Positions 1 to 8,186 of a DNA stretch of 64,000 bases are shown piece by piece. Made by a program: the position numbers and the translations under genes. Below the pieces are notes generated by a model. That model did not search any database, was not told the DNA's origin, and saw only the letters and a program-made list of their open reading frames with translations. The DNA is from Qipengyuania atrilutea. GTDB taxonomy: Bacteria > Pseudomonadota > Alphaproteobacteria > Sphingomonadales > Sphingomonadaceae. Where the stretch lies: positions 1 to 64,000 of the forward strand of contig NZ_JABWGV010000004.1 of NCBI RefSeq assembly GCF_013370205.1, given 5' to 3'. Within the stretch, counting starts at the first letter, position 1. The number at the start of each line of letters is the position of its first letter.

Positions 1-21
1 CAGCCAAAGGTGGAATGAAAC

Positions 22-46
22 GGGGTCAGGCGCCACACCTGACCCC
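22..46. terminator. Hairpin after the left-edge small gene
   Basis: Arms GGGGTCAGG (22-30) and CCTGACCCC (38-46) pair perfectly around a 7-nt loop. On the minus strand the hairpin lies about 30 nt after the stop of the 80-codon gene and is followed by GTTTC, a weak U-tract. It could be a terminator or a REP-like repeat unit. Only the pairing is directly seen. Confidence 0.4.
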
Positions 47-77
47 TATTCATACTTTTCATCGCGTGATAGGTCAG

Positions 78-320
78 TCATGCTACCTTCCTCTCGGCTT
101 CACCATAATACCGCTGCCAGTTGTCCCGCATGTAGGCGTTCGGATGATAGCCCCACGCAAACGGAACCTTCGCGTCGTCCGCTAGGCCGTTGAACCGCTT
201 CAAGCCTACAAGGGCTTCCGGTGAACGCGGAAACTGCATGGCATGGAGCGTGAAGCCGCAGTCACGGAACAGTTTCGTCGCTGCTTGAACGTGTGCGTCG
301 TGTGGTGCTGGTTCATCCAT
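78..320 (-). CDS. Hypothetical protein, 80 aa (phage-like cassette)
   Basis: I do not recognise this protein. It has no membrane segment or signal peptide; the C-terminal half is rich in Trp, Tyr and Asn. Its ATG overlaps the stop of the upstream HNH gene by one base (TAATG), which supports translational coupling and a real gene. Base composition is visibly less GC-rich than the core genes to the right. Its pairing with an HNH endonuclease suggests a small phage-derived or selfish unit, but no function can be assigned. Confidence 0.55.
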   Translation of the reverse strand: MDEPAPHDAHVQAATKLFRDCGFTLHAMQFPRSPEALVGLKRFNGLADDAKVPFAWGYHPNAYMRDNWQRYYGEAERKVA

Positions 321-889
321 TACGCTGCTTTCCGCTTAAACTGCGGCGCGGGCTTCCAGCCTAACTTCGCCGCCTGCTCCTGCCACATATTGCCGCACCG
401 TATCTTACTCACCATCGCGTGACCGATCGGTAAGTCCGCAGCGATCTGCTTATTGTTCCAGCCCTTCTTAAAGCGGGACACAATAAGTTCGAGTTGCTGC
501 TCGTTGATCTTCGCCGCGCCATTGTTCGCGCCGGACTGGTCTCCGCTCCGGCAGCGTCCGCGTTCAACCTTATCGTTCACGTTGTCCTGCACTGTGCCGA
601 AATACAGGTGATGCGGATTGCAGCACTTCGGATTGTCGCAATGGTGCAGAACGTGCAGCCCGCCGCCCTCGTCTTTCTTGTGAGCAATCAGAGCAAGCCG
701 ACTGGCAGTGACCTGAACGTGGCTTGCGATCTTGAAGCGCCCGTAGCCGCTGGTGGTCAGGCTTGCTTGCCATTCCCAGCATTCCTCCGGCGCTCGAATA
801 TCCACCTTGCTCCAAAAGCGGAGCATTCTCAGTTCACCAATCTTGCCTTCAAGATATGGGAGTATCGGTTTAGGGAACGGGTCAGCCAT
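320..889 (-). CDS. HNH endonuclease with C-terminal helix-turn-helix
   Basis: Predicted DNA-cutting enzyme of the HNH family, 189 aa. Residues 80-105 carry the HNH core: His82-His83-Cys84, Cys89-Cys90-Asn91 and His93-His94, then an Asn-rich turn, as in phage and homing-type HNH proteins. Residues 145-170 form a short helix-turn-helix with the pattern seen in NUMOD-type DNA-binding tails. A GGAAG ribosome site sits about 8 nt before the ATG. It is the first gene of a two-gene unit with the 80-codon ORF. It could be a free-standing homing endonuclease or a prophage remnant; no intron or intein is visible around it. Confidence 0.8.
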   Translation of the reverse strand: MADPFPKPILPYLEGKIGELRMLRFWSKVDIRAPEECWEWQASLTTSGYGRFKIASHVQVTASRLALIAHKKDEGGGLHVLHHCDNPKCCNPHHLYFGTVQDNVNDKVERGRCRSGDQSGANNGAAKINEQQLELIVSRFKKGWNNKQIAADLPIGHAMVSKIRCGNMWQEQAAKLGWKPAPQFKRKAA

Positions 890-916
890 GTGCGCACTTC
901 CTTGCGTTTGTGGTTA

Positions 917-953
917 GGACCGGTGCGAGAATGCGACCTCTCGTTTCCGGTCC
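917..953 (+). terminator. Strong hairpin with T-rich tail upstream of the HNH gene
   Basis: Outer arms GGACCGG (917-923) and CCGGTCC (947-953) enclose inner arms CGAGA (926-930) and TCTCG (939-943). GTTCTTTT follows on the plus strand. This has the shape of a Rho-independent terminator for plus-strand transcripts, but no plus-strand gene precedes it here. On the minus strand it would lie in the promoter or leader of the HNH gene. Confidence 0.45.
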
Positions 954-1081
954 GTTCTTTTCGGTTCGGGAATAATTTGTGACTCCCGATGCCGATTCAT
1001 GCTTTGTTCCGCCGCTCCTTGCCGCGAAACGATTTTACAGGTTGCTTCCAAATCCCACGAAACCTAAGGGCTTCCCACGGT

Positions 1082-1158
1082 CGGGGAGTGGCGCAGCCTG
1101 GTAGCGCACCTGTTTTGGGTACAGGGGGTCGCTGGTTCGAATCCAGTCTCCCCGACCA
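1082..1158 (+). tRNA. tRNA-Pro (anticodon UGG)
   Basis: Acceptor arms CGGGGAG (1082-1088) and CTCCCCG (1148-1154) pair fully. The anticodon stem CCTGT/ACAGG holds loop TTTGGGT, giving anticodon UGG, which reads proline CCN codons. The TTCGAAT T-loop is canonical and the CCA end is encoded. It points away from the HNH cassette, so its 3' end faces the MATE gene. Confidence 0.97.
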
Positions 1159-1231
1159 TATTTCCAGAGGCCTGCAAATATCCCTAAGGGCATTTGCGAC
1201 CGGAAAGCTCCCAACCGCTAGGGGCGGGAGG

Positions 1232-2584
1232 ATGCAAGGAGCCAGCGCAATCTCCGCCGCCCCCTCCGCCAATCTCGATACCCGCGCCATCTGGGCGATC
1301 GCGCTTCCTGCCATGATCACCAATGTCGCGACCGCGCTGATCGGGCTCGGCGATATGTGGATCGTCGGCCGGCTGGGCGATGCGAGCGCGCAGGGTGCCG
1401 TCGATGTCGGTGCGCGGCTGTTCGCGGTTCTTTTCACCGTAATGAATTTCCTGAAGACGGGGACCACGGGGCTCGTCGCGCAGGAAGGCACGCGGGCGGG
1501 CGCAGAGGCGCAGGTTTCGGTCCTGCTGCGCGGTATGACGGTCGGGCTGGCAATCGCCGCCCTGCTGCTCATCGCGAAGCCTGTCCTGCTGCCGCTGTGC
1601 CTGTCGCTGCTCGGCGCGGACGGCGACGTGCTCGAAGCTGCACGCGTCTATGCGGGCATCCGCTACTGGACCGCGCCCGGTGTCATGCTGAATCTCGCGC
1701 TGGTAGGTTTCCTCGTCGGACGGCGGCAGATGACCGCGGTGCTGATTATCGAAGTGGCCTACAACCTTACCAATGTCGGCCTCGGCTTGTGGTTCGTGCT
1801 CGGCCTCGACCTCGGCATTGCCGGGATCGGCTGGTCGAGCTTCATCGCCGAATACGCAAAGCTCGCCGCAGTCGTCCTGTTCGTGTTTCGCGGCAGTGTG
1901 ACGGGTCATGCACTCAAGGTTTTGAGCAAAGGCACAGTGCTGCGCTGGCGTTCGCTGAGGCCGTTCCTGTCGGTCAATCGCGACCTGTTCTTACGGACGG
2001 TCATCCTGACGGTCGCGCTCGCTACGATCACGCGACTCAGTGCCGACCGGGGCGAAGTGGTCCTCGCCGCCAACGGCATCATCTATCAGCTGTTCGTACT
2101 GACGGCGCTGCTGCTCGACGGGTTCGAGAATGCCGCGCAGGTGCTCAATGGTGAGCGTATCGGTGCGCATGACCGGCACGGGTTCGCAGGCTATGTGCGC
2201 GCACTGATCTGGCGGGGTATCGGGGCCGCCGCGCTGGTAGCGGCTCTCTTCCTGCTGCTTTCGGGTCCGATCCTCGCCAGTTTCGCCGCGACTGCAGCCG
2301 TCGAGAGCGCCGCGCGCGAGGTTTCGATCTGGCTGATCGTCATACCCTTCGCCGGGGTCGCGGGCTTCGTGTTCGACGGCGTGTTCGTCGGCGCGAGCTG
2401 GACGCGGGCGCTGCTGGTCACGATGGTCGGTGCAGCTATGGTCTACGCCCTGGCGCTATGGCTGACGTGGCCGCTCGGCAACCACGGGCTGTGGCTGTCG
2501 TTCACCATCTTCCTGATCGCCCGCGCCTGTTTCCAGGCGGTTCTGCTGCCCCGACTTACGCGAAAGACCTTCGCAGCCTCTTGA
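1232..2584 (+). CDS. MATE family efflux transporter, DinF-like
   Basis: Inner-membrane multidrug or toxin exporter of the MATE family, driven by a proton or sodium gradient. The 450-residue protein is almost entirely hydrophobic, with about 12 membrane segments. The first segment, with ALPAMITN and DMWIVGRLG, is typical of the DinF branch. The reading frame stays open back to 989 through the tRNA, so the start must lie after 1158. The ATG at 1232 is the first candidate and is preceded by a purine-rich stretch (GGGGCGGGAGG) with very short spacing, so the start is uncertain by some codons. Substrate is unknown. Confidence 0.85.
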   Translation: MQGASAISAAPSANLDTRAIWAIALPAMITNVATALIGLGDMWIVGRLGDASAQGAVDVGARLFAVLFTVMNFLKTGTTGLVAQEGTRAGAEAQVSVLLRGMTVGLAIAALLLIAKPVLLPLCLSLLGADGDVLEAARVYAGIRYWTAPGVMLNLALVGFLVGRRQMTAVLIIEVAYNLTNVGLGLWFVLGLDLGIAGIGWSSFIAEYAKLAAVVLFVFRGSVTGHALKVLSKGTVLRWRSLRPFLSVNRDLFLRTVILTVALATITRLSADRGEVVLAANGIIYQLFVLTALLLDGFENAAQVLNGERIGAHDRHGFAGYVRALIWRGIGAAALVAALFLLLSGPILASFAATAAVESAAREVSIWLIVIPFAGVAGFVFDGVFVGASWTRALLVTMVGAAMVYALALWLTWPLGNHGLWLSFTIFLIARACFQAVLLPRLTRKTFAAS

Positions 2585-2590
2585 GCGCGG

Positions 2591-3964
2591 TCAGTCCTTC
2601 GGCTTGATCGCGCCGCGCTCGTTCGCGAGCACGCCGACCACGGCCGTCCATACCGCGACGTTCTGGCGCAGCTGATCGGGATCGATCTTGTCGAGTGTGT
2701 CGTCGGGTGTGTGATGCAGGTCGAAATAGCGCGTCCCGTCCTGCTGCAGGTCGATGATCGCGGTACCCTGATCGCGGGCGATGTTGATGTCCGCCCCGCC
2801 GGTTGCCACGATGGGAGACGGCGCGACGCCGTAAGGCTGCACCGCCGATGCGAGCTTCGCGAAGAGCGCCGGATTGCTTTCGGTGAAATTCGTCTCGAAC
2901 CGCCAGATACGGTCTGCGCCGAAATCGCTTTCGAGCGCGACACCGATCGGCTCGTCGATATGCGCGGCGCTATAGGCTTCGGAGCCGATCAGGCCGACTT
3001 CCTCGGCGCCCGCCATCAGCACGCGGATCGTGCGGAGCGGCTTACCCATGCGGCTTGCGTTCAGCGCCGCCGAAGCGGCGATGCCGCAGCCTGCGCCGTC
3101 GTCGAACGCACCGGGAGAGTTCCACCAGCTGTCGATATGGCAGGCGAGCAGTACCGGGGGAAGCGAGGGATCGGTCCCGACGATTTCGCCCACTACGTTG
3201 CCGCTCGTCGTCATGCCGAGGTCGCGCGGCGTCAGGGTAAGCTTCATGCGAATAGGCTGGCCGTCCGCGCGCGCGAACATCCGCTCGAGATTCATGGCGT
3301 CGGGCACGGAAAGCGCTCCGACCGGCGTCGGCGTAACCCCTTCGGGGAAGGACGTGCCGCCGGTATGCGGATTGCGGTGGCGATCGGTCCCGACCGACTT
3401 GATGACGGTGGCGACCGCGCCCTTGCTGGCCGCGATCCCGGCGCCGACCCAGCGAACCGGGCCGGCAAACCCGTATTGCGAGCCGTCCTGCGTCGGCGAC
3501 ATCGAATGGCTGATGAAGGCGATCTTGCCTGTCAGGCTGCCTTCAGGGGCATTCCTGAGCGCCTCGATATTGGGGAAATACACAACTTCGCCGGTAATGC
3601 CATCCGGCCCGGTCGAAGGTGTTCCGCCGAGCGGCTGGACCACGAGCGGCTGAGGAAACGGCGCGAGGATTTCCGCCTTGTGCGTATCGCCGGGCACCCA
3701 GGTGCGCATCTGGAACGGCTCGTCCGCGACGTTCTGGAACCCGTGTTCGCGCAGCCACGCCATCGCCCATTCGCGCCCGCGCTTTTCCGCTTCGGTACCG
3801 GCCTGACGCGGTCCGACTTCGGTCGTCAGACCTTCGACGAAGTCCCAGGCGTAGGTATCGGAGGTGCGTGCCTGATCCGCCGGGTTCGGCGCGGACTGCT
3901 GGGCATGAGCGGGAGCGGCGACGAAGACGAGCGCTGCGGACAGCGAGAGGATATGTTTCAGCAT
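2591..3964 (-). CDS. M28 family zinc aminopeptidase, secreted
   Basis: Predicted periplasmic di-zinc aminopeptidase, 457 aa. Residues 1-22 are a signal peptide ending in AHA. A protease-associated insert precedes the catalytic domain. Zinc ligands and the catalytic base are visible: His276-x-Asp278, Asp288 in FDDGAG, Glu321-Glu322 in AGAEEVG, Asp347, and a C-terminal His417-His418. The start is set by the signal peptide; the longer frame adds 12 unconvincing residues. The ATG lies 10 nt after the stop of the glycosyltransferase gene, so the two probably form one transcript. The substrate peptide is unknown. Confidence 0.88.
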   Translation of the reverse strand: MLKHILSLSAALVFVAAPAHAQQSAPNPADQARTSDTYAWDFVEGLTTEVGPRQAGTEAEKRGREWAMAWLREHGFQNVADEPFQMRTWVPGDTHKAEILAPFPQPLVVQPLGGTPSTGPDGITGEVVYFPNIEALRNAPEGSLTGKIAFISHSMSPTQDGSQYGFAGPVRWVGAGIAASKGAVATVIKSVGTDRHRNPHTGGTSFPEGVTPTPVGALSVPDAMNLERMFARADGQPIRMKLTLTPRDLGMTTSGNVVGEIVGTDPSLPPVLLACHIDSWWNSPGAFDDGAGCGIAASAALNASRMGKPLRTIRVLMAGAEEVGLIGSEAYSAAHIDEPIGVALESDFGADRIWRFETNFTESNPALFAKLASAVQPYGVAPSPIVATGGADINIARDQGTAIIDLQQDGTRYFDLHHTPDDTLDKIDPDQLRQNVAVWTAVVGVLANERGAIKPKD

Positions 3965-3974
3965 GATGCGTCTG

Positions 3975-5123
3975 CTAGCTTGCCGTTTTCGTGGGAGCAA
4001 TCAGCTTCTCCACCGCGTCCGCGAAATGGCGAACATCGCCCGCTTCGGAGATAGCGAGAGAAGCCGCGCGCATCGCGACCCACTGCGCTTCGCTTTTCGC
4101 AAGATTGCGCATCGCGTTGGCAATCGCGGTTGGGTCGGTCGTCGCAACGATGCGGCCGGTTTCGCCGTCCCTGACCAGCCGGTCGCAGGCGCCGACGTTC
4201 GGCGACACGATGACCGGCAGGCCGAGCGCGGCGGCTTCGTTCAAGACCAGACCCCATTGCTCGGTCGTGCTGACGAGGCTCAGGGCCAGCGCATCGTGCA
4301 TCGCTTCCGCCACGCCTGCCGCGCCAAGGAAACCGGGCCAGTCGATGCTTTTCGCTACGCCCAGCCGCTTGGCAAGGTTCTGGAGTTCGCCGCCAAGCGG
4401 ACCGTCGCCCGCCATGACGAGCCGCCGCGCGTCCGGTCCGGCACCTTTGCGATAAAGCGCGAAGGCTTCGAGCAGCACGGCGAGGTTCTTCTTTTCGACG
4501 AAGCGCCCGACATAGAGAAACGGGCGCTCCCTCCATTGCGGCTGCCGCTTTCCCGTCACCAATGCCCGGACCCGCTCGTTGCCGATCGTATCGTATCCCT
4601 CGAGCACCGGACGCGTCCTGAATCCGAGATGGCGAATGTAATGCGCCTGCCGCTCCCCGCCGACCAGCGCGCAATCGTATGGCGCGAGCACCGCGCGCTT
4701 CAGCATTTCCAGCCACGCCTTGCGCGGAAAATCATCCGCCTTGCTCTCGGTCATGAGGATCACGCGGCAGCCGCGAAGTCGCAGCACGGCGGTCAAAGCC
4801 ATGATCCAGCTTTCCGAATAGGGGATGCCAACGAAGACCGTGTTTGCCTCTTGCAGGGTCCGCAGCGCTCGGCGCAGTTTGACCGCGCTGCCGATGTCCT
4901 CGTAACGCTGCTCCGGAAACAGCGTGACCTTCCGAGCGCCCGCCACACCCCCCGCGCGCTCCCACCCATAGGTTGCCGAGCTATCCGCGACCTCTATCCC
5001 GATGACTTCGGCACGCCCCGCGAGCCTCTCCGCCGCTGCCGCGATCCGGTCGACGTGATAGGGTGCGAACTGCGCGAAAAGTATCGCGACCTTCCCCCCA
5101 TCCCTGCCGCCAGCGCGCTCCAT
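3975..5123 (-). CDS. Glycosyltransferase family 4 (GT-B)
   Basis: Sugar transferase with GT-B fold, about 382 aa. The N-terminal Rossmann domain begins KVAILFAQFAPYHVDRI. The C-terminal domain carries FLYVGRFVEKKN, VMAGDGPL and a SLVSTTEQWGLVLNEA nucleotide-sugar site with the GT4 acidic pair. The frame is open to 5258. I prefer the Met at 5123 because the domain starts about 11 residues later, but Met codons at 5156 or 5213 are possible. It is the first gene before the M28 peptidase and is divergent from ettA. Donor and acceptor are unknown; a cell-surface glycan is likely. Confidence 0.82.
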   Translation of the reverse strand: MERAGGRDGGKVAILFAQFAPYHVDRIAAAAERLAGRAEVIGIEVADSSATYGWERAGGVAGARKVTLFPEQRYEDIGSAVKLRRALRTLQEANTVFVGIPYSESWIMALTAVLRLRGCRVILMTESKADDFPRKAWLEMLKRAVLAPYDCALVGGERQAHYIRHLGFRTRPVLEGYDTIGNERVRALVTGKRQPQWRERPFLYVGRFVEKKNLAVLLEAFALYRKGAGPDARRLVMAGDGPLGGELQNLAKRLGVAKSIDWPGFLGAAGVAEAMHDALALSLVSTTEQWGLVLNEAAALGLPVIVSPNVGACDRLVRDGETGRIVATTDPTAIANAMRNLAKSEAQWVAMRAASLAISEAGDVRHFADAVEKLIAPTKTAS

Positions 5124-5276
5124 GGGGGCAAGCAATAAAGCGCCCCGCCCCGCCATGCCATACGAGCGCTTGCCCCTTTCCCCCGCACGACCTATCTGAC
5201 CGGCAAATTCCATTTCAGCCAGATCGGCGCCGCCCAGGGGGGCAGGCGCGGGCCGCAATCACAAAGGATCGACGCG

Positions 5277-6953
5277 ATGGCCGCTCAATACGCCTACGTC
5301 ATGAAGAACATGACCAAGACCTTCCCCGGCGCGAAAAAGCCGGTGCTGGAGAACATCAACCTGCAATTCTACCAGGGCGCGAAGATCGGTATCGTCGGTC
5401 CCAACGGCGCGGGTAAGTCCACCCTTATGAAGATCATGGCGGGCATCGACAACGACTACGCGGGCGAAGCGTGGCCGGGCGAGAACATCACCGTCGGCTA
5501 TCTGGCGCAGGAGCCGGAACTCGATCCCGACAAGACGGTGCTCGAAAACGTGAAGGACGGCGCGCGCGAAACCGCCGACATGGTCGAGCGCTTCAACGAA
5601 GTCTCGATGGCGATGGCCGATCCCGATGCGCCCAATTACGACGACCTCATTACCGAGATGGGCGAGTTGCAGGAGAAGATCGATGCGGTCGACGGTTGGA
5701 CGCTCGACAACCAGCTCGAAATCGCGATGGAAGCGCTCCGCTGCCCGCCGGGCGATGCGGACGTATCGAACCTGTCGGGCGGCGAAAAGCGCCGCGTGGC
5801 GCTGACCCGGCTGCTGATCCAGAAGCCCAGCATTCTGCTCCTCGACGAACCGACCAACCACCTCGATGCGGAAAGCGTCGAATGGCTCGAAAACCATCTG
5901 AAGGAATACGCCGGCGCGGTCCTGATGATCACCCACGACCGCTACTTCCTCGACAACGTCGTCGGCTGGATCCTCGAACTCGATCGCGGCAGCTACTTCC
6001 CCTACGAGGGCAATTACTCGACCTACCTTGAGAAGAAATCGCAGCGGCTCGCCCAGGAAGAGCGCGAGGAAAGCGGACGGCAGAAGGCTCTCTCCGAAGA
6101 GCTCGAATGGATCAGACAGGGCACGAAGGGACGCCAGACCAAGTCCAAGGCGCGTATCCGCAAGTTCGAACAGCTTCAGGAAGCGCAGGGCGACCGCAAG
6201 CCCGGCAAGGCGCAGATCGTCATCCAGGTTCCCGAACGGCTTGGCGGCAAGGTTATCGAAGCGAAGAACATTACCAAGGCTTACGGCGACAAGCTGCTGT
6301 TCGAAGACCTGTCCTTCATGCTGCCGCCCGGCGGTATCGTCGGCGTCATCGGTCCCAACGGCGCGGGCAAGTCCACGCTGTTCAAGATCCTGACCGGACA
6401 GGAAGAACCCGATAGCGGCGACGTCGCCATCGGCGAAACCGTGCGCCTTGGCTATGTCGATCAGAGCCGCGACCACCTGACCGACAAGAACAACGTATGG
6501 GAGGAAATCTCCGACGGGCTCGATTACATGAAGGTCAACGGCCACGACATGTCGACGCGCGCCTATGTCGGCGCGTTCAACTTCAAGGGTCCGGACCAGC
6601 AGAAGAACGTCGGCAAGCTGTCAGGCGGCGAGCGCAACCGCGTCCACATGGCGAAGATGCTGAAAGAAGGCGGCAACGTCCTGTTACTCGATGAGCCGAC
6701 CAACGACCTCGACGTGGAAACGCTGCGCGCACTCGAAGACGCGATCGAGAACTTCGCCGGCTGCGCCGTGGTAATCTCGCACGACCGCTTCTTCCTCGAC
6801 CGGCTGGCAACGCATATCCTCGCTTTTGAAGGCAACAGCCACGTCGAATGGTTCGAAGGCAACTTCGAAGCCTACGAAGAAGACAAACGCCGCCGCTTGG
6901 GCGACGCCGCAGACCGGCCGACGCGAATGCAGTACAAGAAGCTTACACGGTAA
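5277..6953 (+). CDS. ettA: Energy-dependent translational throttle protein EttA (ABC-F)
   Basis: ABC-F ATPase, 558 aa, that binds the ribosomal E site and gates the first steps of elongation according to ATP/ADP. Two ABC cassettes are seen: Walker A GPNGAGKST at 41-49 and again near 359, signatures LSGGE near 165 and 447, and Walker B DEPTNHLD near 192 and DEPTNDLD near 471. The charged linker around residues 240-310 is the P-site interaction motif. There are no membrane segments. The start Met follows an AAAGGA site by about 9 nt. Length and linker match EttA rather than Uup or an antibiotic-resistance ABC-F. Confidence 0.95.
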   Translation: MAAQYAYVMKNMTKTFPGAKKPVLENINLQFYQGAKIGIVGPNGAGKSTLMKIMAGIDNDYAGEAWPGENITVGYLAQEPELDPDKTVLENVKDGARETADMVERFNEVSMAMADPDAPNYDDLITEMGELQEKIDAVDGWTLDNQLEIAMEALRCPPGDADVSNLSGGEKRRVALTRLLIQKPSILLLDEPTNHLDAESVEWLENHLKEYAGAVLMITHDRYFLDNVVGWILELDRGSYFPYEGNYSTYLEKKSQRLAQEEREESGRQKALSEELEWIRQGTKGRQTKSKARIRKFEQLQEAQGDRKPGKAQIVIQVPERLGGKVIEAKNITKAYGDKLLFEDLSFMLPPGGIVGVIGPNGAGKSTLFKILTGQEEPDSGDVAIGETVRLGYVDQSRDHLTDKNNVWEEISDGLDYMKVNGHDMSTRAYVGAFNFKGPDQQKNVGKLSGGERNRVHMAKMLKEGGNVLLLDEPTNDLDVETLRALEDAIENFAGCAVVISHDRFFLDRLATHILAFEGNSHVEWFEGNFEAYEEDKRRRLGDAADRPTRMQYKKLTR

Positions 6954-6961
6954 GCCTTGTC

Positions 6962-7007
6962 GGGGTCGCAAGCGGAGCGTCTGCATGCGACCCCCTGCAC
7001 GTTTTTT
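6962..7007. terminator. Terminator between convergent ettA and AI-2E genes
   Basis: Arms GGGGTCGCA (6962-6970) and TGCGACCCC (6986-6994) form a 9-bp stem with a further inner stem. A T6 run lies at 7002-7007, about 7 nt after the stem, on the ettA strand. The spacing to the T-run is longer than usual. Confidence 0.55.
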
Positions 7008-7043
7008 CGCAGCGGTGAGTTCGTCCGATAGCGCCGGGCGGGC

Positions 7044-8042
7044 CTATTTATCCTCGCCCGGAATGGGCGTGTGGGTATCGAGCGCTTCGCGAACGTAGAG
7101 CTTCTTGACGAGGATATAGAAGACCACGGTAAGCGGCGCGGCGAGCAATACTCCAAGCACGCCGAATAGGTACGCGAAGACCAGCAGCGAGAACAGAAGC
7201 AGCGCGGGCGGAAGTTCGACCGCGTGCTGCTGAATGATGGGCGTTATCAGGTTTCCTTCCGCCTGCTGGATCGCGAGGTAGAGTGCCGTCGCGAACAGCG
7301 CGTTGGTGGGCCCTGCCAGCAACGCCAGCAAAATCCCCGGCACCGCCGCCAGTATAGGGCCGAAGAAGGGAATGATTTCCAGCAGTCCTGCGAGCACGCC
7401 GAGCGCGAAGAAGGACGGAACGCCGATCAGCCACAGGCCGATCCCGGTAAGCAGCCCCACCCCTATCATTGCGACGAGCCGCCCCTTGAACCACAGGCTC
7501 AGCGCGGTTTGCATATCGTCGAGCGTCGCTCCGGCCTCGTCTCTTCTGGCGGAGGGGACGAGCTTGATCAGGCCGGTCCTGTAAAGATCGGGCCGTGCAG
7601 CCAGAAAGATGCTGGCGACGACCACCACGATAAAATCCGTGAGGCCGTTGCCGATCGTCATCAGCATGCCGCCGATGCTTCCCCCTTCCGCGAAAGCGCC
7701 GGTCAGTCTGTCGAGTTGCTGGTCGACGATGCCGCCAGCTCCGAAACTGCGCGCCGTTGCACGAAGCTGATCGATCGCCGCCGGTAGGGCTGCGGCAATC
7801 GCCTCGGCCTGACTGGCGACTTCCGACCCGAACAGGAACATCATGCCGGCCACGAGCGCGAATACCGAAGTCACTGTGATCGCCAGCCCGAATCCTTCGG
7901 GAATGTTGGCGTGCTCCCGTAACGAAGTCACCGCAGCGCGCCACAGAACGGCCAAAAGGCACGCGCCGAACGCGAGCACCAGTATGGAGCGCAGTTCCCA
8001 TGCCAGTAACGCGGCACCGATGATCAGGATCGACAGGACCAA
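7044..8042 (-). CDS. AI-2E family transporter (start codon uncertain)
   Basis: Polytopic inner-membrane protein of the PerM/AI-2E family, about 332 aa, with roughly eight hydrophobic segments. The C-terminal half carries the conserved FIPF/IPFFGPILAAVPG and APLTVVFYILVKKLY features. The family includes autoinducer-2 exporters and Na+/H+ antiporters; the substrate here cannot be told. The TTG at 8042 gives the annotated start but has no ribosome site. An AGGAGG lies upstream at 8092-8097 on this strand and is followed six bases later by an in-frame ATC at 8085-8087, which would add 15 residues. It lies downstream of the rhodopsin gene on the same strand. Confidence 0.82.
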   Translation of the reverse strand: MVLSILIIGAALLAWELRSILVLAFGACLLAVLWRAAVTSLREHANIPEGFGLAITVTSVFALVAGMMFLFGSEVASQAEAIAAALPAAIDQLRATARSFGAGGIVDQQLDRLTGAFAEGGSIGGMLMTIGNGLTDFIVVVVASIFLAARPDLYRTGLIKLVPSARRDEAGATLDDMQTALSLWFKGRLVAMIGVGLLTGIGLWLIGVPSFFALGVLAGLLEIIPFFGPILAAVPGILLALLAGPTNALFATALYLAIQQAEGNLITPIIQQHAVELPPALLLFSLLVFAYLFGVLGVLLAAPLTVVFYILVKKLYVREALDTHTPIPGEDK

Positions 8043-8186
8043 ACGGCGTACGAACCTGGCATCGCCTTTTCCATCGCGCTGTTCGATCGGTAACCTCCTG
8101 TTTCCGCGACGCCCTTTGACCGCTTTGCTGCGCGCTGGGGTCAGACTTCAGCCACTTTTCTTCAGCTGATCGCTCGTGGTGCTCGG

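Noticed and set aside
494-982. 162-codon plus-strand frame opposite the HNH gene
   Set aside because: The opposite strand encodes an intact HNH motif and has a ribosome site; this frame has neither.
1082-1158. tRNA-Pro as the attachment site of the left cassette
   Set aside because: The tRNA 3' end faces away from the cassette, no integrase is seen and no duplicated tRNA end was found in the window.
989-1231. N-terminal extension of the MATE frame
   Set aside because: It would translate straight through the tRNA-Pro gene, so the start must be downstream.
5259-6545. 428-codon minus-strand frame opposite ettA
   Set aside because: Antisense to a clear ABC-F gene; its composition reflects complementary codons only.
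8144-8152. GGGGTCAGA near the rhodopsin stop as a copy of the left-edge hairpin
   Set aside because: Only a single arm is present and it does not pair locally.
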